Source: Planctomycetaceae bacterium (GTDB lineage: Bacteria; Planctomycetota; Planctomycetia; Planctomycetales; Planctomycetaceae). From it: DNA of 39,312 nucleotides. The position numbers and the translations under genes are program-made. Below, piece by piece: positions 18,533-26,617 of the stretch (positions are counted from its first letter, which is position 1; every line of letters begins with the position of its first letter). The stretch covers positions 1-39,312 of the forward strand of contig JANSXP010000067.1 in assembly GCA_024742875.1 (NCBI GenBank), given 5' to 3'. The notes below the pieces were generated by a model. It was not told the origin of the DNA, made no database searches, and saw only the letters and a list, made by a program, of their open reading frames with translations.

Positions 18533-18919
18533 CTAAAAGCGAGAGCGATAAGTCAGCGGCAAACCGCGAAAGCGGGAATCGTCATAGTACGACACGATCC
18601 GATAACGCACATCCAGCCGGTAGCCTGTCGGCAGTTCGAGTTCGTTGAGCAGCTTGCGCCAGGTCACCAGATCGGTCTCTGATCGGTGGTCGACAGTGGT
18701 CGCCATGACGGTGAGGAAATACAGGTACGACTCATACTCCTGGGCCTCAGACAGAGTCTGGAATCGCTTGACGGTGTACCACATCCAGCGGTCGCTCCCC
18801 GGCTTTTTCACGCGTGCCTGCAGGTCATACCCATCAGGCCGCAGGGTTTCTGTCGCCTCAACAAAACCGGTCACAGCAAATTTCAAACTGGTGTCAACGG
18901 TCGCCCCTCGGTTGCGCAC
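18533..18919 (-). CDS. hypothetical protein
   Basis: 128 residues, no recognisable domain. It is rich in Tyr, Arg and acidic residues with alternating hydrophobic pattern (YDLQARVKKPGSDRWMWYTVKRF and YRLDVRYRIVSYYDD), suggesting a small beta-rich soluble protein. There is no signal peptide or membrane segment. The start is taken as GTG 18919, the first start in the frame, but is uncertain. It converges with the fusion gene on the plus strand. Confidence 0.5.
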   Translation of the reverse strand: MRNRGATVDTSLKFAVTGFVEATETLRPDGYDLQARVKKPGSDRWMWYTVKRFQTLSEAQEYESYLYFLTVMATTVDHRSETDLVTWRKLLNELELPTGYRLDVRYRIVSYYDDSRFRGLPLTYRSRF

Positions 18920-19180
18920 GACGTTAACCGGGAGATCGCTGGGTCTGCCGTGTTTTGTCTTGCTGGTCTGACAAGCCGGGCGTGCCGGGCCTGAACGTCA
19001 TTCTCACATAGACGGACCAGCGCGGGACGCTATATTGAGGCCTGCATCGGTGCCCTGCTGATACCGACACCAATGAGCCCGGGAGCACGGAGTCTGCCGG
19101 CTTTCAGTCGGCGGGCTGCAACAATCAGCGGGTGCCGTTCCTGTTGAAGCAATGACACGCCGAATGGAGACAATGCTGTG

Positions 19181-19696
19181 ATGAGATTCTGCTGGTTGTC
19201 CAACCTGATCGCTGCCTTCCAACTCGTTGTTTGTCACACCGCAGTAGCGGACCCGGACGTCTCCCTCGTGCGTGCCTGCGTTTGCGACGGAAGGGCACAG
19301 GTTTTTGCCGCGGGCCGCACCCGCGTGGACCTCGCTTCTGCGCTGGTCGATGGTTTGGGGGATTGCGACATCATAGCCGGCGATATCACCGTCGGCCCAT
19401 GGCTCACACTGCCTGAACGCAATTCACCGCCAGCAGGAAAACTGGTCATCACCGTTTGCGTGTCCGGTTCGTTCGAGGGAAACGACAAGACCGCCTACAT
19501 CGGAGTCACGCCCAAGGCACCATTCAAAGTCGTGGCAGCCGTTGCCAAAAGACTCAGAGCCTGTGGCATGACAGACGTACGCCTGCTTTCTGACAAGACG
19601 GTCAAATCACTCCTGCCTCCGCCGGCTGGGGCACACCAGGCTGATGTCGACACAGCATTACAAAAGACATCCGTGCTGCAACGAGTGGCAAGATAA
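19181..19696 (+). CDS. secreted hypothetical protein
   Basis: 171 residues. A signal peptide is visible (MRFCWLSNLIAAFQLVVCHTAVA, cleavage after AVA). The mature protein has four cysteines. The part KTAYIGVTPKAPFKVVAAVAKRLRACGMTDVRLL resembles the periplasmic fold of ExbD/TolR (I-x-A-D-x-x-V-P-Y-x-x-V), but the transmembrane anchor of ExbD is missing, so this is only a hint. ATG 19181 was chosen; GTG 19178 directly before it is also possible. The sulfatase gene follows on the same strand. Confidence 0.5.
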   Translation: MRFCWLSNLIAAFQLVVCHTAVADPDVSLVRACVCDGRAQVFAAGRTRVDLASALVDGLGDCDIIAGDITVGPWLTLPERNSPPAGKLVITVCVSGSFEGNDKTAYIGVTPKAPFKVVAAVAKRLRACGMTDVRLLSDKTVKSLLPPPAGAHQADVDTALQKTSVLQRVAR

Positions 19697-19810
19697 TCCG
19701 AACGGGGCAGAGCAGGACCGACTGACATGGCATCTTTTAGTAATTCCGGGCATCACCGCGCTGGGCCTGAGCACTGCAACGTTGAATCGTCTCAATCGAA
19801 GCTGCTAACA

Positions 19811-21274
19811 ATGTTGCGTGTAGTGACGGACCGCGGTGCCAGAATCCTGCTTTGCGGCATGCTGGCGACAATCCTGTCCGGTGTGCGAGCTGAGACGACA
19901 CGGCCCAACGTCCTGCTGATTCTGTCTGATGACCACAGTATGCCGCATGTCAGCGGCTGCGGCGACGACAACGCAACGCGATTTCAAATCACGCCCAACC
20001 TGCAGAGATTCGCCGCCGAAGGAATGCGGTTTGAACGTGCCTATACGACCGCTCCGCAGTGTGCTCCTTCCCGTATTTCAATCTTTGCCTGTCGCTCCCC
20101 GGTGAGACTGGGTGTCACCCGGTTCGCGCAGCCGCCTCGAGGCGATGTCCGCTTCTTCACGGACGTGCTGCGAGAGCACGGATATTGGGTGGGGCTGGAC
20201 GGCCGACATCAGCATCTGGATGGTCGCATCCGTGAAGCACCGCATATAGACAGGGTGCTGCGGGAACAGGGGATGCAGAATCTCGATCAGCGATTTGATC
20301 ATTTTGTTCGCTCGGCAGGAACCAAAGGCGAGAAGCTTAGGGAGGTGGCAGATCGCGTGGAAGCCGCGCTGCGCAAAGTGCCCGATGACGAGCCATTCTT
20401 TCTTTACTTTGGCTTCAATCAGCCGCATCGCAGATTTGCTGCAAAGCATGATGGAATCGATTCGACAAAACTGATTCTTCCGCCAGACTGGCCCGATTTG
20501 CCGGAAGTTCGCATGGACTATGCGCGATTTCTCTCTTCAGTTCGCGAACTGGACTGGGGCTTCGGACAGATTATGGACAGGCTCAGGGCCATGGGACACG
20601 AGAATGACACACTGGTGCTGTTCATGGGGGACAACGGCGAAGCCCTGCTGCGGGGAAAAGGCACGCTGTATGATCGCGGCACTCATGTTCCGCTGTTGAT
20701 TCGCTGGCCTGGCAGGGTTCAGGCAGGGTCACAGTGCGCCCATCTCGTCAGCGGTACAGATCTGGGGCCCACCATTCTGGAGGCCTGTGGACTTCAGTTT
20801 CCATCGGAAATGACGGGCGTGAGTTTCCTTTCGCATCTGCTGGGACATGATGCGCCTGGGCGGAAGTTTGTGTTTGCGGAACGCGGCTGGCACTGGGGGC
20901 CAGTCACGAGAACCGACGGACTGGATCTGTCCCGTTCCGTTACCTCAAAGCGGTATCGCTATATCTACAATGCCCTGCCGGATCGCAGCTATACGCCGGT
21001 CGACATGCCCGCCACCGCGGCATGGAGAGCGATCACCCAGGCACACATCGCCGGTCAGCTTTCGCCGTTGCATTCGAGGTTGTATTTTCAGCAGCCCCGC
21101 CCCGTGGTAGAGCTATACGATTTGGAGGCAGATCCGTTCGAGCAGAACAATCTGGCCGGCCGGGCGTCAGTGAAACAAACAGAACGCACGCTTCGTGAGG
21201 CACTGGAAAGCTGGATGATCCGTGAACACGATTTTCTGCCACTGCCCACCCACGCGTTGCAGAACGCAAAATGA
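19811..21274 (+). CDS. secreted type I sulfatase
   Basis: 487 residues. After a signal peptide (MLRVVTDRGARILLCGMLAT..., cleavage near VRA) comes the metal-binding RPNVLLILSDDHS and, near residue 90, CAPSR, the C-x-P-S-R motif whose Cys becomes formylglycine in active sulfatases. Later family marks are FLYFGFNQPHRRF and FMGDNGEALLRGKGTLYDRGTHVPLLIRWPG. Planctomycetes use many such enzymes on sulfated algal polysaccharides. Maturation needs a formylglycine-generating enzyme or anSME encoded elsewhere. ATG 19811 is chosen because it begins the signal peptide; ATG 19727 in frame would add 28 hydrophilic residues. No sulfated sugar hydrolase is adjacent. Confidence 0.85.
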   Translation: MLRVVTDRGARILLCGMLATILSGVRAETTRPNVLLILSDDHSMPHVSGCGDDNATRFQITPNLQRFAAEGMRFERAYTTAPQCAPSRISIFACRSPVRLGVTRFAQPPRGDVRFFTDVLREHGYWVGLDGRHQHLDGRIREAPHIDRVLREQGMQNLDQRFDHFVRSAGTKGEKLREVADRVEAALRKVPDDEPFFLYFGFNQPHRRFAAKHDGIDSTKLILPPDWPDLPEVRMDYARFLSSVRELDWGFGQIMDRLRAMGHENDTLVLFMGDNGEALLRGKGTLYDRGTHVPLLIRWPGRVQAGSQCAHLVSGTDLGPTILEACGLQFPSEMTGVSFLSHLLGHDAPGRKFVFAERGWHWGPVTRTDGLDLSRSVTSKRYRYIYNALPDRSYTPVDMPATAAWRAITQAHIAGQLSPLHSRLYFQQPRPVVELYDLEADPFEQNNLAGRASVKQTERTLREALESWMIREHDFLPLPTHALQNAK

Positions 21275-21313
21275 CGTCAGCCGTGCGTCAGCCTCGGCCT
21301 GATCACGGTCACC

Positions 21314-21335
21314 GATGGCCGGCTTCGGCCGCATC
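21314..21335. terminator. possible stem between convergent genes
   Basis: An imperfect inverted repeat (GATGGCCG, loop GCTT, CGGCCGCATC) lies between the sulfatase stop and the stop of the convergent DUF3592 gene. It has no T-run, so it is only a weak candidate for a shared terminator. Confidence 0.25.
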
Positions 21336-21374
21336 ATCACCGGCCTCGCATAGACCTGCAGCAGTTTGAGGACG

Positions 21375-21881
21375 TTAGTGCGTCCCCAGATTCCTCAGCA
21401 GTACATCGTCACTTTGGCTGCTGACCCACCACAGGATCGTAAAGCCGATGACGAACAGCAGCCAGGTGATCGCAAATGCCAGAAAGAACTGAATGGAGCG
21501 ATGGACGCCATAGGAAAGCACTGACGTGCCCGGGTCGTCCGGATTGTAGCGCACCTCCACTGAGCTGGCAGAACTGAGGCGATCGAAGATCTCCTGATGG
21601 ACGCTCTTCCCCGAGCTGGGTGAATAGCCAAACGCCAGCACATCGTTGCTCAAGTCCCTGCCGGCGACCGCATACTCGTAGCGGACCTGCACCGCAAAAG
21701 TGTCGCCATCGGTGTCGTGATCACAATTCAAATCGCAATGCGTCAGTTTGCCTGGAACAGTCGGCCAGGCGGCTGCTTCCGTCGATCGCTTCAGACAGAC
21801 CACGGAGTAGCCAAGCAGGCCAAAGCCAACGGCGTAAAAGATGCTGATGAACGCCACAAAAAACCACATTTCAGCGCGCAT
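21375..21881 (-). CDS. DUF3592 family membrane protein
   Basis: 168 residues. Topology: one transmembrane helix near residues 8-28, an extracytoplasmic beta domain of about 100 residues (AWPTVPGKLTHCDL..., then FAVQVRYEYAVAGR and VEVRYNPDDPGTSVL), and a second helix near 133-153. The W-P-x-x-x-G start and the VRYNPxDP block are the marks of DUF3592. Function unknown. The start has GGAG seven bases upstream. Confidence 0.75.
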   Translation of the reverse strand: MRAEMWFFVAFISIFYAVGFGLLGYSVVCLKRSTEAAAWPTVPGKLTHCDLNCDHDTDGDTFAVQVRYEYAVAGRDLSNDVLAFGYSPSSGKSVHQEIFDRLSSASSVEVRYNPDDPGTSVLSYGVHRSIQFFLAFAITWLLFVIGFTILWWVSSQSDDVLLRNLGTH

Positions 21882-21972
21882 TACCTACTCCTGTTGCAGC
21901 GTATGGACGAGCCAACACGGCCTGGCCCCGGCCCCGTGTGTGCCTGCGTCGACAGGGAACAAAGGCCACTAC

Positions 21973-22572
21973 TCACTGGTGAAGAGATTGGAGGCCCCCC
22001 GGAGTCGACTCACTCACTTCCAGCGTGATGGCCACAGCCTGTCCGTGGATTTTCAGTGGAAGTTCGAAGGGCGCGTAGAGTTCTTTTTCGTTTTCAATGG
22101 CGAATGCCTCCAGCAACATAGGGTGTTGCGTGTCGAACGCCACGCGACCGCTGTAGCCCCTGGTTCGGGGCGGCGCTGGCAGCAGGGGGCTGATCTCCTG
22201 GCTGACTCCCAACCCATTGAAGCGAATTTCGACCGTGCCTGCCCTATCAACGGGAATCAGATACTGGAAACTGTCGCCGGATCGCAATCCGCTACCGCCA
22301 CCGCCCAGTTCGATTTCCTCAATCAACTGATTATCAGGGCCGAAGCGTTTCGCCATTAATCGCCAGGAAAAGCTGATGTCCGGGCCGATATAGGTGTACT
22401 TGCCGCATCGCAACTTTAGCAGTGAGGCCAGTTCGCCGCCGTCGATTTGCGTTCGCCGCAATTCCGCCTGCGGTGCTTTCATGGCGAAAAAAACACTGTA
22501 GCCGGCAGCCAACATAAGTATCACGATGAGCGTCACAGCCAGTGCACGCTGTGGGAGCGTTCGCGGGACCAT
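21973..22572 (-). CDS. membrane-anchored hypothetical protein
   Basis: 199 residues. One N-terminal transmembrane helix (about residues 10-30, AVTLIVILMLAAGYSVFF) anchors an extracytoplasmic domain with beta-strand pattern (FQYLIPVDRAGTVEIRFNGLG, and VAFDTQHPMLLEAFAI). No known domain. It forms part of a run of small minus-strand envelope genes from 21.4 to 26.1 kb, with about 55 bases to the next gene upstream. Confidence 0.55.
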   Translation of the reverse strand: MVPRTLPQRALAVTLIVILMLAAGYSVFFAMKAPQAELRRTQIDGGELASLLKLRCGKYTYIGPDISFSWRLMAKRFGPDNQLIEEIELGGGGSGLRSGDSFQYLIPVDRAGTVEIRFNGLGVSQEISPLLPAPPRTRGYSGRVAFDTQHPMLLEAFAIENEKELYAPFELPLKIHGQAVAITLEVSESTPGGLQSLHQ

Positions 22573-22628
22573 CGGTCTGACCTTAAAAAGTCAAATCGGA
22601 ACGTGAGGCGTCTTGCTGCAGAGTGATT

Positions 22629-23159
22629 CTAAATGTCGAGTGAATGCAGGGCGACGATAGAATCCTGGTAGGCTGACTGCACCACGACTCGGGTGAGGGA
22701 TTCCGTTCTGATCAGCTTAGAGGTCCGTGACAGCGTTTTCATGGGAGAAAACGTCAGAATCCGGCACCAGTCTTCATCGCAGGCTTCGATGCTGGCAATT
22801 TCATAATGGTCTTCATCGTCCGCCTGATGCAGGCACAAACTGTCAAACCGATCGTTGAGCTCGAACATCGCTGACAGGAACTCATCCGCTTCCAGTTCGA
22901 CGGCTGGGGGTGGTTCACGACTCTCAATCAACTGCCGCAGCGCGCGGTGTTCGCGGTTACCCCAAAACACCTCGCAGATCTGATCGAACTCAAACACCGC
23001 AAAACCGACATACAGGCCTGCGTTGTCGAACAGCTGCATGGTCACCAGAGCCTCTGACACGGATTCGACGAACCCGGTGATTTCTTCGTCGTGGCAGTCG
23101 CGGGCGATGGAAACCAGTTCGCGCTTGTCGGCGATGTTTTGCAGTTCGGACAGCAGCAT
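22629..23159 (-). CDS. hypothetical cytoplasmic protein
   Basis: 176 residues, strongly acidic, without signal or membrane segment. The start MLLSELQNIADKREL at 23159 has GGGAG six bases upstream and lies 16 bases after the stop of the peptidase-like gene; a longer in-frame version begins at 23246 inside that gene and is rejected. The protein looks like a two-part beta-rich domain: EEITGFVESVSEALVTMQLF near 35-55 and RILTFSPMKTLSRTSKLIRTE near the end. Function not recognised. Confidence 0.6.
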   Translation of the reverse strand: MLLSELQNIADKRELVSIARDCHDEEITGFVESVSEALVTMQLFDNAGLYVGFAVFEFDQICEVFWGNREHRALRQLIESREPPPAVELEADEFLSAMFELNDRFDSLCLHQADDEDHYEIASIEACDEDWCRILTFSPMKTLSRTSKLIRTESLTRVVVQSAYQDSIVALHSLDI

Positions 23160-23175
23160 TGTAACTCCCTTTAGA

Positions 23176-23592
23176 TCACTTTTCGCCTTCTGCCTCATAG
23201 GCCTGACGTTCGAAGGGATTGTCTGTGTAGGGGTCACGTCCGGCAACCCACATCCAGACAGAGGCCAGCAGATAGGCTGGCCCCATCAACGGGCCCCACA
23301 CTTCGTACTGCCGCACGTGAACCAGTTCGTGTTTGCGAGCGACATCCAGTGACGCTTCTGTCTGTCCAATGATCGTGTGGCCCAGCGTGAGGGCGAGAAC
23401 GAACTGCCCGTCAGGCAGGCGGTTCACAAACCATTTGGTCCCGCCCCCGTAGAACTCCAGAACCCGGCCTCGACGACGAACGTGTCCCCGTGTGCACAGG
23501 CCCATTACGCCGATCGACACACCGACTAGCGTATAAGGCAATGCCCAGAGAAAAGCGAGCAGTTGCCGCACAATCGTGGCTGTTGTTGTCAT
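23176..23592 (-). CDS. putative membrane metallopeptidase-like protein
   Basis: 138 residues. A hydrophobic N-terminus (about 8-32) is followed by a short soluble part with HELVH at 88-92 in the context ARKHELVHVRQYEVWGP, an HExxH zinc motif as found in small gluzincins, then another hydrophobic segment (about 100-116) and an acidic C-terminus with NPFERQAYEAE that may provide the third ligand. It overlaps by one base with the stop of the gene upstream (ATG at 23592, TGA 23594-23592), a sign of translational coupling. Peptidase activity is inferred from the motif only. Confidence 0.6.
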   Translation of the reverse strand: MTTTATIVRQLLAFLWALPYTLVGVSIGVMGLCTRGHVRRRGRVLEFYGGGTKWFVNRLPDGQFVLALTLGHTIIGQTEASLDVARKHELVHVRQYEVWGPLMGPAYLLASVWMWVAGRDPYTDNPFERQAYEAEGEK

Positions 23593-24089
23593 CAGTCCTC
23601 CCGGTGCCCCACTGTCACACGGTCCATGCCACTCAGCCAGCGTTTGTTGATTTGTCGTGCAATGACGAACACCAGCACTGGCACTGCGCTGAGTGTTCCG
23701 TAGAGAAAGGTCATCTGAACAGGGTCCGTTCCATTGGACGTGTCCCCCTCCAGAACGCAGAAGACAATCCCAAACAGCACAAATCCCAACGCCATCGACA
23801 GGGGAGACAATCTTGCCGGCCAGATCCGCGCCACGGCGATGCTGGATAATGCTGCCGAAAGAACGAGCGTCGATGACCAGGCCACCATCACATTGCCGGC
23901 ATGCACACGGCTGTTTAAAGCGTTGGCAAACGACAGCCAGATAATCAGCGTCGCACCAACGGTCAGAACTGGTGGAAGCAACACGGCTGTCGCCCGCAGC
24001 GGACGATTGTCAGGAGCTGCGGCGGAGTTCACCGACGGAGTCGGCGCGCTGGGTGATTCGTAGGGGTTGGAACTGCGGTCGTCGATCAT
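23592..24089 (-). CDS. membrane protein with N-terminal NPYESP motif
   Basis: 165 residues. The start MIDDRSSNPYESPSAP is the short proline-rich N-P-Y-x-S-P leader common at the N-termini of planctomycete membrane proteins. Four hydrophobic segments follow (about 36-55, 66-85, 98-116, 128-148). Function unknown. The first gene of a coupled pair with the peptidase-like protein. ATG 24089 is preferred over 24152 because the motif is always near the N-terminus. Confidence 0.6.
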   Translation of the reverse strand: MIDDRSSNPYESPSAPTPSVNSAAAPDNRPLRATAVLLPPVLTVGATLIIWLSFANALNSRVHAGNVMVAWSSTLVLSAALSSIAVARIWPARLSPLSMALGFVLFGIVFCVLEGDTSNGTDPVQMTFLYGTLSAVPVLVFVIARQINKRWLSGMDRVTVGHRED

Positions 24090-24368
24090 GCGGCGATTAT
24101 GACAATGTCTGCCGGCGATACATAGATACGTGGCCGCAAATTGCCCTGGCACGATCAGGATTGGCCGTCAGTTCAGGACGACTGCGGCCACCAGACAGGC
24201 TGGAATTACCTCTTCGACGTCCTGCCGTCCTGTGCATTGCCCGATCCTTACAACACAGCGCTGTTGTGCGACTGCCTGTCACAAATTGACCCCATCCAGC
24301 ACCAGTGACCAGTGGGCAAACATGGCACCTTTCCTGCCGGCTCGTTCGCGTCGCTACCAGTGAAATCA

Positions 24369-24824
24369 TCAGCACCGCTCAACAGTCACGGCCGGGTTGG
24401 CGTCCACAATCAGCTGAGCGAATCTCGCCGCGGGATTCCCATAATTGGACGTCAGCCACACTTCATCACCCGTGCCGTTGCGCAGGCTGATTCGACCGTC
24501 GCTGTGAATGATTCTCTGGATGTCCATAAGTTCCAGATCAAACGTGCTGCCCATCGCGGTAACCGGACACTCGCAGCGAATCCTTTCGGAATCCATCGAA
24601 CAGAAAAAGTCGCTGCGGTCGGACACGGTGAACCAGATTTGCCACGCGGACATCACCAGATTGAAAAGCAGAAGGCTGACCGCGAGAACGCTCACGATGG
24701 GGTTCGGTGGCAGGAGGTACCAAAGTCCCGCCACAAACGGAATCGCCAGCAGCAACTGCACGATGGCGACAGCCAGGTGCGTTTTCCAGCGACGATGGTG
24801 TGACAGGAGCAATGGGTTGGACAT
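24369..24824 (-). CDS. membrane protein, two helices plus soluble domain
   Basis: 151 residues. Two transmembrane helices close together (about 18-40 and 46-66) precede an 80-residue soluble part with PH-like beta pattern (FFCSMDSERIRCECPVT, IQRIIHSDGRISLRNG, EVWLTSNYG). Such short proteins resemble YcxB-like or bacterial PH-domain proteins, but no exact family is certain. The start ATG 24824 lies five bases after the repaired stop of the decayed gene upstream, so both probably belonged to one operon. Confidence 0.55.
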   Translation of the reverse strand: MSNPLLLSHHRRWKTHLAVAIVQLLLAIPFVAGLWYLLPPNPIVSVLAVSLLLFNLVMSAWQIWFTVSDRSDFFCSMDSERIRCECPVTAMGSTFDLELMDIQRIIHSDGRISLRNGTGDEVWLTSNYGNPAARFAQLIVDANPAVTVERC

Positions 24825-24829
24825 GGCAT

Positions 24830-25462
24830 TCAGCCCGCAGCCAGGCACAGGCACGCCAGGCTCACCAGCGTGATGAGCGTACAGGCAGATCGAGCGAAGT
24901 AGCGTCGCAGGTACGCCACCACCGCGTCGTCTACGGTATCACTCAGTCGATCCCGCAGCCAGCATATTGATCGATTCGCCGTCCTCAGAACATGAATTGA
25001 CAATCACCTGAACGGTCGCCCACACACAGATCCGCTGAATCTTTTTGGCCAGCCAGAACGCAGGTGCCCCCACCGCGTGACTGGCCCGTCCTCCGACAAC
25101 AGTCGCCCCGCTGCGTCATTCAAAACACGTTCGACATCTTCGCGAGACATCTCAACTGGCACGCGAGGTGTTTTCTGTTCTTCGCCGCTGTCAGGATCGG
25201 TTACCCCAAGCACACGTCGGAAAAGACCGTGCAAAACGGCCCGGCCCAGCGCGGCTTCTTCTACCGCCTGTCGAATGACGACCTGCGCTGAAAAGTAGGC
25301 GGCCAGCGTGACGGTGGACACACCGCACAGTAAAAACACGCCGCAGGCAGCCAGCAAGCCTCGCAACGTCGAGCCGTCGCTGGCCACCCAGAAGCTCAGG
25401 ACTGCCAGTTGCAGACTCCACAGCAGTTCGAGGACGAGGACGGCCGTCGCGAAGGCTCGCAC
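24830..25462 (-). pseudogene. frameshifted membrane protein gene
   Basis: The first 470 bases encode a protein with two transmembrane helices (ATAVLVLELLWSLQLAVLSFW and AACGVFLLCGVSTVTLAAYF) and a cytoplasmic segment ending LLSEDGPVTRW. At a run of five G (25067-25071) the frame changes: one more G would restore APAFWLAKKIQRICVWATVQ and onward to INML. Near 24950-24962 the frame changes back, leading through RLSDTVDDAVVAYLRRYF and a last helix to a stop at 24830, just before the next gene. The 5' end may also be shifted at CCCC 25501-25504, since HLIEVAPYFP upstream joins well to QSIQIISSLLG. All shifts are one-base changes at or near short G/C runs, so sequencing error is possible. Confidence 0.6.
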
Positions 25463-25567
25463 GGCCGTTCCCAGCAGACTGCTGATGATCTGAATCGATT
25501 GGGGAAATATGGGGCCACCTCAATCAGATGCGGGATGTTGTTGACTGCGTACCACGACAGAGTATCT

Positions 25568-25650
25568 GGCCCACATTGAGGATGTAGGCCCACATTAAGG
25601 ATGTGGGGCCATATTGAGACATGGGCGCACATCGATATGTGGGCATTTGC
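25568..25650. repeat. quasi-palindromic tandem repeats
   Basis: Four imperfect units of about 19-20 bases, each a small hairpin of the type CCCACAT ... ATGTGGG (for example GGCCCACATT with ATGTGGGGCC). They lie in the non-coding gap between two decayed genes. Confidence 0.6.
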
Positions 25651-25660
25651 AGAACCACCG

Positions 25661-26059
25661 TTATCCGGCCCGCAGGCGTTTGCAAACGTACAGCAACAGA
25701 CACACGGTGCTCACAGGCACGAGCGGCGTGTCCTGAATATAGAGCTCCCAGATCTGAGAGGCGAGGAGAGCGTCGTTCAACTCTGTATGGAGACAGAAAA
25801 AGGTGACCAGCCCCAGACATCCCCATGCCGGGAGAGTCGGGTCAGATTCCCGTCGAACGATGGTCACTTCGTGTCCATACGGGGCGTCCATCAGATGGAT
25901 CCACGTCGGCAGCATAAACTTATGAGGCGGTGGCCCCGACGATATCACAGTGACCACCGGACGTCGGTACACCTCTGACGGAACCACAGTCCGCGCGGGG
26001 ATCGTCAGCACAAAGACAATCAGAATCAGTTCACGCAGTCAGTGTGGCATGGTTTTCAT
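25661..26059 (-). pseudogene. membrane protein gene with early nonsense codon
   Basis: From ATG 26059 the frame reads MKTMPH, then TGA (26041-26039), then LRELILIVFVLTIPART and on without interruption for 116 more residues to the stop at 25661. A TGG-to-TGA change would explain it, since a tryptophan there gives a good signal/anchor sequence. The remainder has a soluble part (PHKFMLPTWIHLMDAPYG, VTIVRRESDP) and two hydrophobic stretches (PAWGCLGLVTFFCL, PVSTVCLLLYV). It may still be made from an alternative start after the stop, so the call as pseudogene is tentative. Function not recognised. Confidence 0.45.
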
Positions 26060-26083
26060 TCGCACGTCTCTTGAGCCAGTCGC

Positions 26084-26111
26084 CAGAAGTCAGAAGTCAG
26101 AAGTCAGAAGT
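26084..26111. repeat. 7-bp tandem repeat (CAGAAGT x4)
   Basis: Four exact head-to-tail copies of CAGAAGT, directly upstream of the decayed gene on the minus strand and inside a 135-base gap. Confidence 0.9.
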
Positions 26112-26194
26112 TTGTCAGGTCGTTCGACACAATCGTCCGCGGCCGTGTGAGTCTGTTTTCCTGGGTGCCGACCGCCCAGCCAATTGGTGCCGCG

Positions 26195-26569
26195 TCACGA
26201 TTCGCACCGGCGAAACCTTGCCACATAGCTGAAGGGATTCGGCCGCGCGGCGAACGACGCCGGATAATCCTCTCCACTCAAATCATAAGCGATGAGGAGT
26301 TCATGGGCCGCCGGGAATTCGGCAATTGCCAGAAAGGTTTTCCCCGAATTGGGCCCCTGCTCCCCCGAAATTTTGATTCTCAATGGACGAGCCTCACCGT
26401 CGATGAAACACGCACCTCGGTCGATCGCGCCAGCCAGATCCACGGTGTACCGTCCTTCGGCGATGGAGAGTTTCGTCGCGGCCACGACGTCTCCCGGTAA
26501 TTCCTGCCCGCCGAGCACACCGGAGGTCGCCCGCCATTGCCCATAGAGATCTTCCGCCCGCCCGCTCAT
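26195..26569 (-). CDS. TIGR03067-domain protein
   Basis: 124 residues. It follows the TIGR03067 pattern common in planctomycetes: DLYGQWRATSGVLGGQELP (for LxGxWxxxxxxxxGxxLP), YTVDLAGAIDRGACFIDGEARPLRIKIS (for the strand with K-P-K-x-I-D), and LIAYDLSGEDYPASFAA (for C-Y-D-L-x-x-x-x-R-P-x-x-F). Function of the family is unknown; most members are secreted, whereas this one has no signal peptide. GGAG lies seven bases before ATG 26569. It is 48 bases after the NADAR gene on the same strand. Confidence 0.75.
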   Translation of the reverse strand: MSGRAEDLYGQWRATSGVLGGQELPGDVVAATKLSIAEGRYTVDLAGAIDRGACFIDGEARPLRIKISGEQGPNSGKTFLAIAEFPAAHELLIAYDLSGEDYPASFAARPNPFSYVARFRRCES

Positions 26570-26617
26570 GAGTCACTCCTCTTTGTATGCCGTCTTCCAG
26601 CGATACTCTATCACAGA

